DNA from: Moduliflexus sp964602655
Lineage (GTDB): Bacteria; Moduliflexota; Moduliflexia; Moduliflexales; Moduliflexaceae
Reading direction: 5' to 3'
Length of the DNA: 22,304 bases
Assembly: GCA_964602655.1 (NCBI GenBank)
Contig: CAZRSF010000089.1
Coordinates: 1-22,304, forward strand
Below, in pieces: positions 1-8,303 of the stretch. The first letter of the stretch is position 1. Every line of letters starts with the position of its first letter. The notes under the pieces were generated by a model, which saw nothing but the letters and a program-made list of their open reading frames with translations, did not search any database and was not told the origin of the DNA. The position numbers were made by a program, and so were the translations under genes.

Positions 1-139
1 GAGGCAGAGCGCGTTCGATCAGTTCTGCCGCCTTGTAACGCTCTACATCGAAGTCGCCAGGAGACTTTTACGTGTGCGGCTATTCGAAGAAAAACAATCC
101 CATGACAAGAAAAAATTTGTAAACTCCCATGCTTATCGC

Positions 140-170
140 TTGACAGCAAATGATATTTCCTCGTTATTAT
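140..170 (+). promoter_or_regulatory. Possible sigma-70-type promoter for the retropepsin/TPR gene
   Basis: A perfect -35 hexamer TTGACA lies at 140-145 and a -10-like TATTAT at 165-170. The 19-base spacer is longer than the preferred 17. It sits about 55 bases before the ATG at 225. The ribosome site GGAG is at 211-214, ten bases before the ATG. Read from sequence only; the spacing keeps confidence moderate. Confidence 0.4.
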
Positions 171-224
171 GAATGAGACCTCGGTTTTTTCACTGAAGAC
201 ATGACCCAATGGAGTTGATTTCCC

Positions 225-1307
225 ATGACGACATTTTCGAACTATACGCTTGTGTGTGTATTATTCTTCGGAAGCCTGCTTTGCAGCCTGTCAGCGCCTT
301 CTCTGGTTGGCGCAGAAATCTATCGCTGGAGCGACAGGAATGGCAAAATCCATTATGCAACCAATCCGCCCAGCGACGATGTCTCCGGGGCAGTCGAAGT
401 CAAACGCAATAATCGCTGGCTCCCGTACACTTCTGGCGAGCGCGGCGTGAAAGATTCCACACCATCATCGCCTATTACCTATACCACCAGTAACCCTGGC
501 GCTGATTCGAACCAGCCTGTTCCGTTTGTCAGCGCGAGTTCAGGAGAAACCGTACTTCCGTATCAACATTCGAATGGCGCGATTATTGTTGATGTCATGA
601 TTAACGATCAGATTACGAGGCCGTTTATTTTAGACACCGGCGCGTCCTACACGATTATTTCTCCGCAAATTGCCGATGCGCTCTTCCTGAAGCCCACGTC
701 TCGCCAGGAGAATGTGACGCTGCAAACCGCGAATGGACAGATCAACGCGCCGTTAGTCATTCTGCAAAGTGTACGGCTCGGCAGCTTGAAAACCTCGAAT
801 GTAACCGCAGCAATTCATGAATTCGACGAGACTTCCACCGTATATGGCTTATTAGGTTTAAGCTTTCTGAATCGGTTTCAAGTGACCGTTGACGCTGAAC
901 ATCGCCAGATTATACTGAAAGCCGCAGGGTCGCGTTTTCAAAAAAACGAGCAGAATTGCGCGACTGCCAGGGAGTACGTCAGGAAAGGGCAGGCGTTAGA
1001 GGAGTATTCCGAGCAACAAATCGCATCTTATCGGAAAGCGATTGGGCTCTGTCCTGATTTCGTTGAAGCGTATTATCGCTTAGGAGCGATTTATCTCTAT
1101 CAACAGCAGGCGGAAGACGCGCTGAACATTCATCGAAAAATTGTCGAAATGCAGCCGGATCAGGCTGAAGCGTATTTTCGCTTAGGCGTTGCCTATTTAT
1201 TGAATCGAAATCTTGATGACGCCAAAAAGTTCTTTCAAAAGGCATTGCAACTCGATCCAACACATCAACAAGCCACAGAGTATCTGCATCGCATAAAAAA
1301 TGACTAA
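225..1307 (+). CDS. Exported DUF4124 / retropepsin-like aspartic protease / TPR protein
   Basis: 360 residues. An N-terminal hydrophobic signal segment (about residues 8-30) ends in LVGA, a likely signal peptidase I site just before EIYRW. Residues 31-49 (IYRWSDRNGKIHYATNPP) match the DUF4124 motif common at the start of periplasmic proteins. Residues 115-235 form a retropepsin-like domain: the active-site motif LDTGAS is at 136-141 and the downstream GLLGLSFLNRF at 208-218, as in clan AA single-domain proteases that act as dimers. Residues 245-356 hold about three TPR units (for example AYYRLGAIYLYQQQAEDAL). It is probably an envelope protein whose protease domain is joined to a protein-interaction module; the substrate is unknown. 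The ATG at 225 has GGAG ten bases upstream. It is followed by another TPR gene and a FecR gene on the same strand. Confidence 0.85.
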   Translation: MTTFSNYTLVCVLFFGSLLCSLSAPSLVGAEIYRWSDRNGKIHYATNPPSDDVSGAVEVKRNNRWLPYTSGERGVKDSTPSSPITYTTSNPGADSNQPVPFVSASSGETVLPYQHSNGAIIVDVMINDQITRPFILDTGASYTIISPQIADALFLKPTSRQENVTLQTANGQINAPLVILQSVRLGSLKTSNVTAAIHEFDETSTVYGLLGLSFLNRFQVTVDAEHRQIILKAAGSRFQKNEQNCATAREYVRKGQALEEYSEQQIASYRKAIGLCPDFVEAYYRLGAIYLYQQQAEDALNIHRKIVEMQPDQAEAYFRLGVAYLLNRNLDDAKKFFQKALQLDPTHQQATEYLHRIKND

Positions 1308-1461
1308 GCGCCCGTAAAGGTAACCTGTTATGTTTTTAGGAGTTATGTAAAAACAGCGGTGAACTATTTTCCCATAATCAAAGGTTCTGTGACAAATTTC
1401 TTGACGACTTCAATAATTATATGATACCAAGGGAATAAGGCTTAAATAAGAGAGGAAATTT

Positions 1462-2172
1462 GTGATTGTGGTTCTGGAAGAGTTAGAGAACAACGCATTC
1501 CGCATTTGTCACATAATGATAAAACAATTCTTGATAAGACGTCAGATTCGTATGTATTTGCGCCGAGTTGAAAAATACGGCGCGGTTCCGGAATATGTCA
1601 AAAAGTTAGCGGAACTGTATGCTCAGGCCGCCGATATCGAACAGGCGAAGAGGTTTTACCAGCAGGCAATCGAAGCGCATTATTGCGACGGAGGCCGATT
1701 GGGAGACGGTCAGGCCTTTGTGTTTGATGTTTGCGAGTCGTTATTAGCGATTGATCCGCTGAATATTTTGGCGCATTCTACGTTAGGGCAGGAATATTGC
1801 GGATTGAATGAATTCGACGCGGCAAGTCAGTTATACCAACATTTTGCCGAGCAGCTTGCAAATGCTGGCCAACTTGACGAAGCCATCGCGCAATATCGAA
1901 ACGTGTTAGTGTTTCTACCCAATCAGATCGACATTCGAGAGCGTCTCCTGACATTGCTCTTTCAAGCAAGAAAACGGGAAGAGAGCGTTCAAGAACTCCG
2001 TAAGATCGCTGAAATATCGGAACAGGTGGGACGACCGGGAAAAGCTATTGCCTATTACAAGAAAGCGCTTCAGTTGATGCCATCACATGTCGAGTGTCAA
2101 GCCGCGTTGAGACGATTGGCCTCTCGCGTTCGTTCGAGTGAGCGGTCATTACGACTTGTCGTCAATCAGTAA
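1462..2172 (+). CDS. Cytoplasmic TPR-repeat protein
   Basis: 236 residues starting at GTG, with AGAGAGG at 1449-1455 as ribosome site. No signal peptide or membrane segment is seen. TPR-like helical pairs occur near residues 44-74 (VKKLAELYAQAADIEQAKRFYQQAI), 103-155 and 180-212 (GRPGKAIAYYKKALQLMPSHV), covering most of the chain. The basic stretch at residues 20-40 and the Arg-rich C-terminus could bind nucleic acid or acidic partners, but that is inference. Internal ATG codons at 1516 and 1552 are possible later starts. The gap to the upstream gene is 154 bases and contains TTGACG at 1401-1406 followed by an AT-rich TATATGATA, perhaps a weak promoter. The function is unknown beyond scaffolding; it probably acts with the two exported neighbours. 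Confidence 0.75.
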   Translation: MIVVLEELENNAFRICHIMIKQFLIRRQIRMYLRRVEKYGAVPEYVKKLAELYAQAADIEQAKRFYQQAIEAHYCDGGRLGDGQAFVFDVCESLLAIDPLNILAHSTLGQEYCGLNEFDAASQLYQHFAEQLANAGQLDEAIAQYRNVLVFLPNQIDIRERLLTLLFQARKREESVQELRKIAEISEQVGRPGKAIAYYKKALQLMPSHVECQAALRRLASRVRSSERSLRLVVNQ

Positions 2173-2252
2173 GTCAATCATACGATGTTGGTTCACAGCG
2201 GCGCGTCGTAGTGCGCGCTTATCAAAAATGAGTGAATTGGAGGGGAAAATGT

Positions 2253-3986
2253 ATGAAAGATAATAAATCTCTTATACGGTCATTATTTCTGAGCATGTTG
2301 TGTCTGTTGCTTGTTGTCGGAAGCGGGACGTTTGCCGTTGCGCAGCAAGTCAGTCGGATTGTGGCTGTCTCTATCGGAGAAGTGAATGGAAGCGCGGAAA
2401 TCTTGTTAAAACGAGATGCCGGAAAAGGCAAGGGAGAGGCGCAACTTCTTTCGCAGGCGTGGAAACCCGTTGCACCGCAAATCAGCATCAATCCCGGCGA
2501 TCAGTTACGCACGAACGCGGATTCGTCGTTAAAATTGAATCTGAATGATGGAACAGTGCTGACACTGGCAGAAAATTCGATGTTGCAGGTTGAAAGTCTT
2601 CAATCCGCACGAGAGAATCAGCCAAGAACTGCTGAATTTCGGTTGGAGAATGGAACGGTTTCTACTGTTCAAACGGCCAAAACGTTAGGACAAACCGTGC
2701 AAATCATTCGCACCAATAACGGCAGCGTAGATACGCGGCTCGGAGAAGTGGAAATTACCAAAATATCCGATGAGTATGCGAAAGTCGCCGCAGCGCTTCC
2801 TGAAGGTTCTCCCTGGCCATTTGTCGCGCAACGTTCGAAAAATAAAGACGTGACAATTGTGAGATTGATTCGCGGAACAGCGCAAGTGCAAGCGACTGGA
2901 CAGGGCGATATGGTGACGGATTCGATGTTGATGCCGGATTCCTGCATCGCCGAAGATGGCGTGAAATTCACGTTACGCGCTCCCAAAACGCAAGTCAAAA
3001 TAGCCAAACTCCCGGACATCAATGGTTTCGAATTATCATCGGCAGAGCCGTTTCAGATGTTAGTCGCGACAGAAGGCTCAGCGAACAGCGTGAAATTGTT
3101 CAATCGCAAGGGTGTGGCAAATGTTGATATTGAGGGAATCAGCGTTGCGGAACAAGACGAGAATTCCACGCTGAAATTATTACTGAATTCGATACTGACA
3201 GTCGGAGTAAAAGCGTCAGAGATGACGGTCTCGCTGGCATGTTCGCAAGATGAAAGCGAAGGACTCGATTTTAAGGTATTAGGCGCAGACGGCGGTGTAA
3301 ATATGGTGAGAGACTCGCTTGGCGGCGGCAGAGATCAAAATCCGTCACGTGGCGCAGTCAGCGCTGTCCCGACGAAAACGCCGTTGGTGCGTACGCCAAC
3401 CCCGACGCCGACAGTCGTGTGGGAGGAAGAAACGCCAGGTGGTAAGCCGACGCCGACGCCAACCCCAACAACGCCGGACACGTCTCAGCCGGGCGGGAGT
3501 ACTACGAGTATTGAATGTGGAAGCCCGATCACGCATACGTTCCCGCGGAATCCTATGATTGTATTGAATCCGGCAGGAATCACGGGACTTCAAGCGCCAT
3601 TAATGCAAGTGGGAACGACAGGAGCATGTGGAACAGGCGGAACGCCAGTCACGATTCAGTTTGCTTTTGCTAATTATTTGCCTCAAATTATGCCAGGCAG
3701 ATTATCGTTATTCATTACGGATCCCTCTTGGAGTCCGATTGCTCCAGGATTTTATTCAGTGATACAGCCGGTTGGCGTTGTTCAGGTGCTTGATTATACC
3801 TACACCAATAATACGCAATTGGAAACCGGACATATCAGCTATCAGTTCTGCTTTAATCCGAATCCAAGTCAGCCGGGTCTGTACTTCTACGTCTATATCT
3901 ATGACAGATGTGGAAATCAAAGTAATCGCATGCGTTGTTCGGCAGATATTGCCACTCCTGCAAGTTTAACTTGTCAGACACCATAA
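2253..3986 (+). CDS. Secreted FecR-domain protein with Pro/Thr linker and Cys-rich C-terminal domain
   Basis: 577 residues from the ATG at 2253, which has a strong GGAGGGG at 2239-2245. An in-frame GTG at 2232 lies before that ribosome site and is less likely. A signal peptide runs over residues 1-30, ending FAVA before QQ. A FecR domain covers roughly residues 36-150, with the hallmark PGDQLRTNADSSLKLNLNDG and a following GTVLTLAENS. Here FecR is an extracytoplasmic module, not the classic anti-sigma inner-membrane form, because no membrane helix follows the signal. Residues about 372-415 are a PTPTPT-type linker. The C-terminal part (about 420-577) looks like a beta-sandwich with six cysteines (422, 459, 533, 553, 562, 574), suggesting disulphides outside the cytoplasm. 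The likely role is an envelope or surface binding protein; the ligand is not known. A strong terminator follows at once. Confidence 0.8.
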   Translation: MKDNKSLIRSLFLSMLCLLLVVGSGTFAVAQQVSRIVAVSIGEVNGSAEILLKRDAGKGKGEAQLLSQAWKPVAPQISINPGDQLRTNADSSLKLNLNDGTVLTLAENSMLQVESLQSARENQPRTAEFRLENGTVSTVQTAKTLGQTVQIIRTNNGSVDTRLGEVEITKISDEYAKVAAALPEGSPWPFVAQRSKNKDVTIVRLIRGTAQVQATGQGDMVTDSMLMPDSCIAEDGVKFTLRAPKTQVKIAKLPDINGFELSSAEPFQMLVATEGSANSVKLFNRKGVANVDIEGISVAEQDENSTLKLLLNSILTVGVKASEMTVSLACSQDESEGLDFKVLGADGGVNMVRDSLGGGRDQNPSRGAVSAVPTKTPLVRTPTPTPTVVWEEETPGGKPTPTPTPTTPDTSQPGGSTTSIECGSPITHTFPRNPMIVLNPAGITGLQAPLMQVGTTGACGTGGTPVTIQFAFANYLPQIMPGRLSLFITDPSWSPIAPGFYSVIQPVGVVQVLDYTYTNNTQLETGHISYQFCFNPNPSQPGLYFYVYIYDRCGNQSNRMRCSADIATPASLTCQTP

Positions 3987-4023
3987 GATAGGAACGTTTT
4001 CCCAAAACGCGTATTGCCTAATC

Positions 4024-4061
4024 AAACGCCAGTCATTGTTCGGATGACTGGCGTTTCTCTT
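4024..4061 (+). terminator. Rho-independent terminator after the FecR gene
   Basis: A perfect 13-base-pair stem (AAACGCCAGTCAT at 4024-4036 with its complement at 4044-4056) has a 7-base loop and is followed by CTCTTTT. It lies 37 bases after the FecR-protein stop codon and ends the 225-3986 gene group. Confidence 0.85.
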
Positions 4062-4179
4062 TTGGTGAAATTGACCGGTGTCGAATATGATCTTTCAAAA
4101 GGCAATTGGTATTAGTTGGTATGACCTGTGGCAGCATCGGGTCGTATTAGGGCGCAATCAGACATAAAAGGGAGTCACG

Positions 4180-4992
4180 ATGTTCGAGATTTTACAGCTT
4201 GAATTTATGCGGAATGCCGTCCTGGCCGGGATATTAGTCAGCATGGCCTGCGGCATCATTGGGTCGTATGTGGTGGTGAATCGAACGGTGTCCATCAGCG
4301 GCGGCATCGCGCACGCGGCGTATGGCGGCATCGGGTTAGGCTATTTCCTGCGCGTCGAGCCGATTCTGATTGCCATTCCATTCAGTCTGGCATCGGCGAT
4401 CATTATGGGGCTGATTCAACGCCGCACCCGTCAGCAGGCGGATACGCTGATCGGCGTGTTCTGGGCGATAGGCATGGCGGTTGGCATTATTTTCATAGAC
4501 CTGACGCCGGGCTACGCCGCCGACCTCATGAGTTATCTCTTCGGCAGCATTCTGGCGGTGCCGACGTCCAGCCTGATCGCCATGCTGGTCATGAACATCG
4601 TCATTCTGGTTGTTGTCTATCTGTTTTATCAGGAATTTCTTGCGTTGTCGTTCGACGAAGAATTCAGTGAAGTCCTATCGCTGCCGGTCGAGCCGCTCTA
4701 TTTGCTGCAATTAGGATTGACGGCGTTAACTGTCGTGCTGACGATGCGAGTGGTGGGACTGATTATGGTGATTGCGCTGCTGACGATTCCCGCCGCAATC
4801 AGCCGCCAGTTTACGCATAAACTGCATCACATGATGATCTTGTCGTCGGTCTTCGGAATGATCTTCACGCTGATCGGCCTCTACCTCTCGTACACCTTGA
4901 ATCTGACCTCCGGCGCGATGATTATTTTAACTGCCGGGACGGGATTTTTTGTGTCAACTCTCGTAAAGAAGCTGTTTGTCAGAGAAAAATAA
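4180..4992 (+). CDS. Metal ABC transporter permease, ABC-3 (ZnuB/MntB/TroC) family
   Basis: 270 residues, strongly hydrophobic, with about seven to eight membrane segments (near 11-32, 50-80, 88-108, 118-150, 173-208, 218-262). The N-terminal motif SISGGIAHAAYGGIGLGYF and the later RVVGLIMVIALLTIPAAISRQ are typical of ABC-3 permeases, which import Zn, Mn or Fe together with an ATPase and a periplasmic binding protein. Metal specificity cannot be read from the permease. GGGAG at 4170-4174 precedes the ATG. Oddly, neither an ATPase nor a binding-protein gene lies beside it: a terminator is upstream and tpx downstream. Its partners must be encoded elsewhere if the system works. Confidence 0.88.
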   Translation: MFEILQLEFMRNAVLAGILVSMACGIIGSYVVVNRTVSISGGIAHAAYGGIGLGYFLRVEPILIAIPFSLASAIIMGLIQRRTRQQADTLIGVFWAIGMAVGIIFIDLTPGYAADLMSYLFGSILAVPTSSLIAMLVMNIVILVVVYLFYQEFLALSFDEEFSEVLSLPVEPLYLLQLGLTALTVVLTMRVVGLIMVIALLTIPAAISRQFTHKLHHMMILSSVFGMIFTLIGLYLSYTLNLTSGAMIILTAGTGFFVSTLVKKLFVREK

Positions 4993-5145
4993 AAAATATT
5001 TTACGTCCTGCCATTGACATTTGCTTCCGACTTCCTGAATAGCAAAACCAGAGCAATAGACACTCAGGATTTTTTCATCGTTACATTGAGCAGAAATCGT
5101 ATCAGCAGAATACGGATACATCCCCATCTTACAGGAGGTAGGAGT

Positions 5146-5646
5146 ATGGCAGAGATTACGTTAAAAGGGAATAAAATTCATACACATGGAACATTACCGG
5201 CGGTTGGGAGCAAAGCTCCGGATTTTACGCTGACGAAAACAGATTTAGCGGACGTGTCGTTAAAGGATTTTACCGGAAAAAAAATCGTGCTCAATATTTT
5301 CCCCAGCATTGATACGGGCGTATGCGCGTCATCGGTGCGCAGATTCAACGAAGAAGTCCAGAAATTACACGATACCGTCGTGCTGTGCGTCTCCATAGAT
5401 TTGCCGTTTGCCCACAGCCGATTCTGCGGAGCGGAAGGACTGGAAAGCGTGATTTCTGCCAGCGAACTTCGCAAGCGGCAGTTCGGCGAAGATTACGGTG
5501 TGCGGATTGTTGATGGGCCGCTGGCCGGCTTATTGTCGCGGGCAGTGGTTATTATTAATGAAAAGGGCATTGTGAAGTACACGGAACAAGTGCCTGAAAT
5601 CGCGCAAGAGCCGAATTATGACGCCGCGCTCAAAGCGTTAGGTTAA
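5146..5646 (+). CDS. tpx: Thiol peroxidase Tpx (atypical 2-Cys peroxiredoxin)
   Basis: 166 residues, the usual length for Tpx (E. coli 168). It reduces hydrogen peroxide and organic peroxides with electrons from thioredoxin. The peroxidatic cysteine is Cys60 in SIDTGVCASSVRRFN and the resolving cysteine is Cys94 in SRFCGAEGL, with Cys81 also conserved. The start is the ATG at 5146 with AGGAGG at 5132-5137. An upstream in-frame TTG at 5014 would add 44 residues unlike the family and is rejected. A TTGACA at 5014-5019 may be the -35 of its own promoter, though no good -10 follows. It follows the metal permease at 153 bases and converges with mtnA across a palindromic repeat. Confidence 0.95.
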   Translation: MAEITLKGNKIHTHGTLPAVGSKAPDFTLTKTDLADVSLKDFTGKKIVLNIFPSIDTGVCASSVRRFNEEVQKLHDTVVLCVSIDLPFAHSRFCGAEGLESVISASELRKRQFGEDYGVRIVDGPLAGLLSRAVVIINEKGIVKYTEQVPEIAQEPNYDAALKALG

Positions 5647-5649
5647 GAA

Positions 5650-5680
5650 CGTAGGGGCGGGTTCTGAACCCGCCCCTACG
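5650..5680. repeat. GTAGGGGC-type palindromic repeat, copy 1
   Basis: A perfect palindrome: 15-base arm CGTAGGGGCGGGTTC at 5650-5664, one central T, and the complementary arm at 5666-5680. It fills the space between the convergent tpx and mtnA genes, starting 3 bases after the tpx stop. The outer part GTAGGGGCG...CGCCCCTAC is shared with the palindrome at 18762-18789, so both belong to one REP-like family. It could also act as a bidirectional terminator stem, although no T-run follows. Confidence 0.8.
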
Positions 5681-5694
5681 ACATCCGCAAACGC

Positions 5695-6738
5695 TCACGA
5701 AAAGAGTTTCCGCAGATTTACGTCGAATGGCGGCTTCACGACGCCTTTTTCCGTCACAATCGCCGCAATCAATTCATGCGGCGTCACGTCGAACGACGGA
5801 TTATAGACCTTCACGCCTTCCGGCGCGATTTGATGGCCGTACCAGTGCGTGACTTCGCGCGAATCGCGTTCTTCAATCGGAATATCTTTGCCGGTCGGCG
5901 TGTTCATGTCAATCGTCGGCGTCGGCGCGGCGATATAGACCGGAATCTTGAAGTAATTCGCCAAAATTGCGACTGACATGGTGCCGATCTTGTTCGCCAC
6001 ATCGCCATTGGCGGCCACACGATCCGTGCCGGTGATAACCGCATCAATCTTGCCCTGCGACATCACCACGCCCGCCATGTTATCGCAAATCAGCGTCACA
6101 TCAATGCCGGACGTATGTAATTCATAACTGGTTAACCGCGCCCCTTGCAGATACGGACGGGTTTCGTCGGCATACACCTTTACATTCCAGCCGCGCTCTT
6201 TGGCGAGATAGATCGGCGAGGTTGCCGTGCCGTAGTAACCTGTTGCTAAAATGCCGGCATTACAGTGAGTTAAAATCGTCATGCCGTCTTTCAGCAGCGT
6301 CAGAAGGTTTTCGCCGATGCCCCGGTTAATCGTTTTATCTTCTTCGTGAATCAGAATCGCTTCCTGCTCTAAGATCGCTTTCTTTTCAGCGGCGGATTTG
6401 TCATGCAGCGTCTCCGCTTTGGCGATCATCCGATCAATCGCCCAGAAGAGATTGACAGCCGTTGGTCGCGACTCCGCGAGATATTTTCCTTGCAGCCGCA
6501 TCTTGATCATAAACTCGCGATGCGGCATGTCCGGCAAATCTTTGATGCCGATGTACATGCCATATCCGGCGGCGATCCCAATCAGCGGCGCACCCCGCAG
6601 TTCCATATCCCGAATTGCGTGAAAAACGTCTTCAATTGTGGTTTTTGGGTTATATTCCGTTACGGCGGGCAATTTGATTTGATTCAAAACAGACAAGACG
6701 CCATCTTTCCATTCAATGTGTTTGACGATCTGTTGCAC
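5695..6738 (-). CDS. mtnA: S-methyl-5-thioribose-1-phosphate isomerase MtnA
   Basis: 347 residues. It converts 5-methylthioribose-1-phosphate to 5-methylthioribulose-1-phosphate in methionine salvage (eIF-2B alpha/beta/delta-like fold). Seen: RGAPLIGIAAGYG at 48-60; the catalytic cysteine Cys159 in THCNAGILATGYYGTA; the catalytic Asp239 in ITGTDRVAANGDVANKIGT. These match the Cys160/Asp240 pair of the Bacillus enzyme. Other motifs are VYADETRPYLQGARLT and AAPTPTID. The start is GTG at 6738 with GGGAG seven bases upstream on the minus strand. No other salvage gene (mtnP, mtnK, mtnB) is adjacent. The SpeD-family gene near 22 kb belongs to the pathway that generates methylthioadenosine. Confidence 0.95.
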   Translation of the reverse strand: MQQIVKHIEWKDGVLSVLNQIKLPAVTEYNPKTTIEDVFHAIRDMELRGAPLIGIAAGYGMYIGIKDLPDMPHREFMIKMRLQGKYLAESRPTAVNLFWAIDRMIAKAETLHDKSAAEKKAILEQEAILIHEEDKTINRGIGENLLTLLKDGMTILTHCNAGILATGYYGTATSPIYLAKERGWNVKVYADETRPYLQGARLTSYELHTSGIDVTLICDNMAGVVMSQGKIDAVITGTDRVAANGDVANKIGTMSVAILANYFKIPVYIAAPTPTIDMNTPTGKDIPIEERDSREVTHWYGHQIAPEGVKVYNPSFDVTPHELIAAIVTEKGVVKPPFDVNLRKLFS

Positions 6739-6784
6739 GTGATTTCTCCCTTTTACAGTTCACAGAAGACCAAATTGTGTTGGT

Positions 6785-6790
6785 ATAATA
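6785..6790 (-). promoter_or_regulatory. Possible -10 element for mtnA
   Basis: On the minus strand TATTAT (plus-strand ATAATA, 6785-6790) lies about 46 bases before the mtnA GTG. It is inside the small palindrome GGTATAATACC (6782-6792). The -35 region 17 bases upstream is poor, so this is a weak call. Confidence 0.25.
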
Positions 6791-6819
6791 CCGATTGCGG
6801 CGAAAAAGATCATATTGCG

Positions 6820-6851
6820 TTGTACGTCGAAACTGAAGTTTCGACGTACAA
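6820..6851. repeat. Perfect 15-bp inverted repeat between mtnA and the permease gene
   Basis: Arm TTGTACGTCGAAACT at 6820-6834, two-base centre GA, and the exact complement at 6837-6851. It lies 27 bases past the stop of the minus-strand permease gene. It could form its 3' hairpin, but no T-run follows directly on the minus strand (a TTTTT comes about 14 bases later). Its sequence is unrelated to the GTAGGGGC family. Confidence 0.8.
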
Positions 6852-6878
6852 TTGACGATCTATTCGAAGGCAATTGTA

Positions 6879-8192
6879 TTACCTCAAATAGCGTATCCAG
6901 AGGTACGCCGTGCTAATAAGCATGGATTCGAACGCAATAATCACGCCATATTTCGTAAACGTCATAAATGAAATGTGCTTGCCGCTTTTGGCCGCGATAT
7001 TGGAGACCACGACATTGGCCGACGCGCCGACCAGCGTGGCGTTGCCGCCCAAACACGCGCCCAGTGACAGCGCCCACCAGAGGGCGTATTTGATGGTCTG
7101 CTCGGCGATTTCAGGATGCGCGAGATGAATGCTTTCAATCAGGCCGCCCTGCCCGCCAATCATCGGGATCAATGTGGCGGTGTACGGAATATTGTCCACC
7201 ACCGCGGAGACAATCGCCGAGAGCCAGAGCACGAGCAGCGAGGTGATCGCTAAATTGCTGTGCGTGAGTTGCAGCGCTTTCTCGGCGACGATCTCAATCA
7301 CGCCGAGTTTGACGATCCCGGCCACCATGATAAACAGCCCGATAAAAAAGAACAGCGTTTTCCATTCCATCGGCTTGAACACCTCTTCCGGCTCTTGTTT
7401 GGCGATAATCGAAAGAATCACCGCGCCGCCGAACGCAATTGTGGCCGGGCCGATGCCGGTGGCGTTATGCGTGAGAAATCCGGTAATCACGGCGGCCAGG
7501 ATAAGCAGCGATTTGACAAGCAAGCCGCGATCTCGCAACGCGCGATCCGCATCCAAATCCATAATCTTTGCCTTCAAGTCGCGGGAGACGTGAAATTCTT
7601 TGCCGAATAACAACCAGAGCGTTGCCATGAACACCACCAGAACGATCAGAATCACTGGCGTTAAGTGCATCAAAAATTCGTTGAATGACAGTCCCGCGCT
7701 CATGCCGATCAGAATGTTCGGCGGGTCGCCGATCATCGTCGCCGTTCCGCCGATATTCGAGGCAAGCGCTTCGGCAATCAAAAACGGAATCGGAGATAAT
7801 TGCAATTGTTCCGCCAATAAAATCGAGACCGGCGCGATCAACAGGACGGTCGTCACGTTATCCAAAAAGGCGGAAAACAGCGCAGTCACGAGGACTAACA
7901 GCAGCATAATCGGAAACGGTTCGCCTTTGACGGATTGCGCGAGTTTGATGGCGATCCATTGAAACACGCCGGTTTCCGAAATAATTTGCACAAGCACCAT
8001 CATCCCCATCAACAGGAAGATGACTTCCCAATCAATCGCTTCGAAGGCTTCTTTTTCGCCCAAAATATGGACGGCAATCATCAACATGCCCCCTAATAGG
8101 GCAGAATAGGTATTCGGAAGTTTTTCCGTAATAATAAACAGATAGGCCAGCAGAAAAATGCCTAATCCGATAAACATCAACCACGAATGCAT
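6879..8192 (-). CDS. ArsB/NhaD-type ion permease (SLC13/IT superfamily)
   Basis: 437 residues and about 11-12 hydrophobic segments, an integral inner-membrane transporter. The two inverted halves typical of the ion transporter superfamily are visible. Half one has SAFLDNVTTVLLIAPVSI then GGTATMIGDPPNILIG. Half two has SAVVDNIPYTATLIPM then GGNATLVGASANVVV. The DNVTT/DNIPYT and GDPPN motifs place it with ArsB/NhaD/P-protein permeases rather than dicarboxylate carriers. The substrate (Na+/H+ exchange, arsenite or other anions) cannot be decided, and no ars genes are nearby. The ATG at 8192 has only a weak GAAGAGA upstream. It lies 111 bases after the EIIA-CBS gene on the same strand, so the two are probably co-transcribed and functionally linked. 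Confidence 0.88.
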   Translation of the reverse strand: MHSWLMFIGLGIFLLAYLFIITEKLPNTYSALLGGMLMIAVHILGEKEAFEAIDWEVIFLLMGMMVLVQIISETGVFQWIAIKLAQSVKGEPFPIMLLLVLVTALFSAFLDNVTTVLLIAPVSILLAEQLQLSPIPFLIAEALASNIGGTATMIGDPPNILIGMSAGLSFNEFLMHLTPVILIVLVVFMATLWLLFGKEFHVSRDLKAKIMDLDADRALRDRGLLVKSLLILAAVITGFLTHNATGIGPATIAFGGAVILSIIAKQEPEEVFKPMEWKTLFFFIGLFIMVAGIVKLGVIEIVAEKALQLTHSNLAITSLLVLWLSAIVSAVVDNIPYTATLIPMIGGQGGLIESIHLAHPEIAEQTIKYALWWALSLGACLGGNATLVGASANVVVSNIAAKSGKHISFMTFTKYGVIIAFESMLISTAYLWIRYLR

Positions 8193-8228
8193 ATTGTCTC
8201 TTCGATGTCGGACGAAATTGAGTTCGTT

Positions 8229-8255
8229 CGCTCGCCGCGTTATGCGGCGCGAGCG
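8229..8255. repeat. GC-rich hairpin between the EIIA-CBS gene and the permease
   Basis: CGCTCGC (8229-8235) pairs with GCGAGCG (8249-8255). An inner CGC/GCG pair and loop GTTAT follow, with a two-base bulge. It lies about 37 bases before the permease start on the minus strand, in the presumed operon spacer. It could be an RNA-stability or attenuator hairpin; no T-run follows. Confidence 0.5.
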
Positions 8256-8303
8256 TCAAAATGAAATTTCGCCATACAAGACTCCTTGATTATCATGTAA
8301 TAG

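Noticed and set aside
1..171. Open frames at the left edge on both strands (plus frame open to 171; minus frame reading GDFDVERYKAAELIERA toward position 1)
   Set aside because: The minus frame is closed by a TAA just upstream and contains no ATG, GTG or TTG before leaving the window. The plus frame runs through the likely promoter at 140-170. Neither can be supported as a gene.
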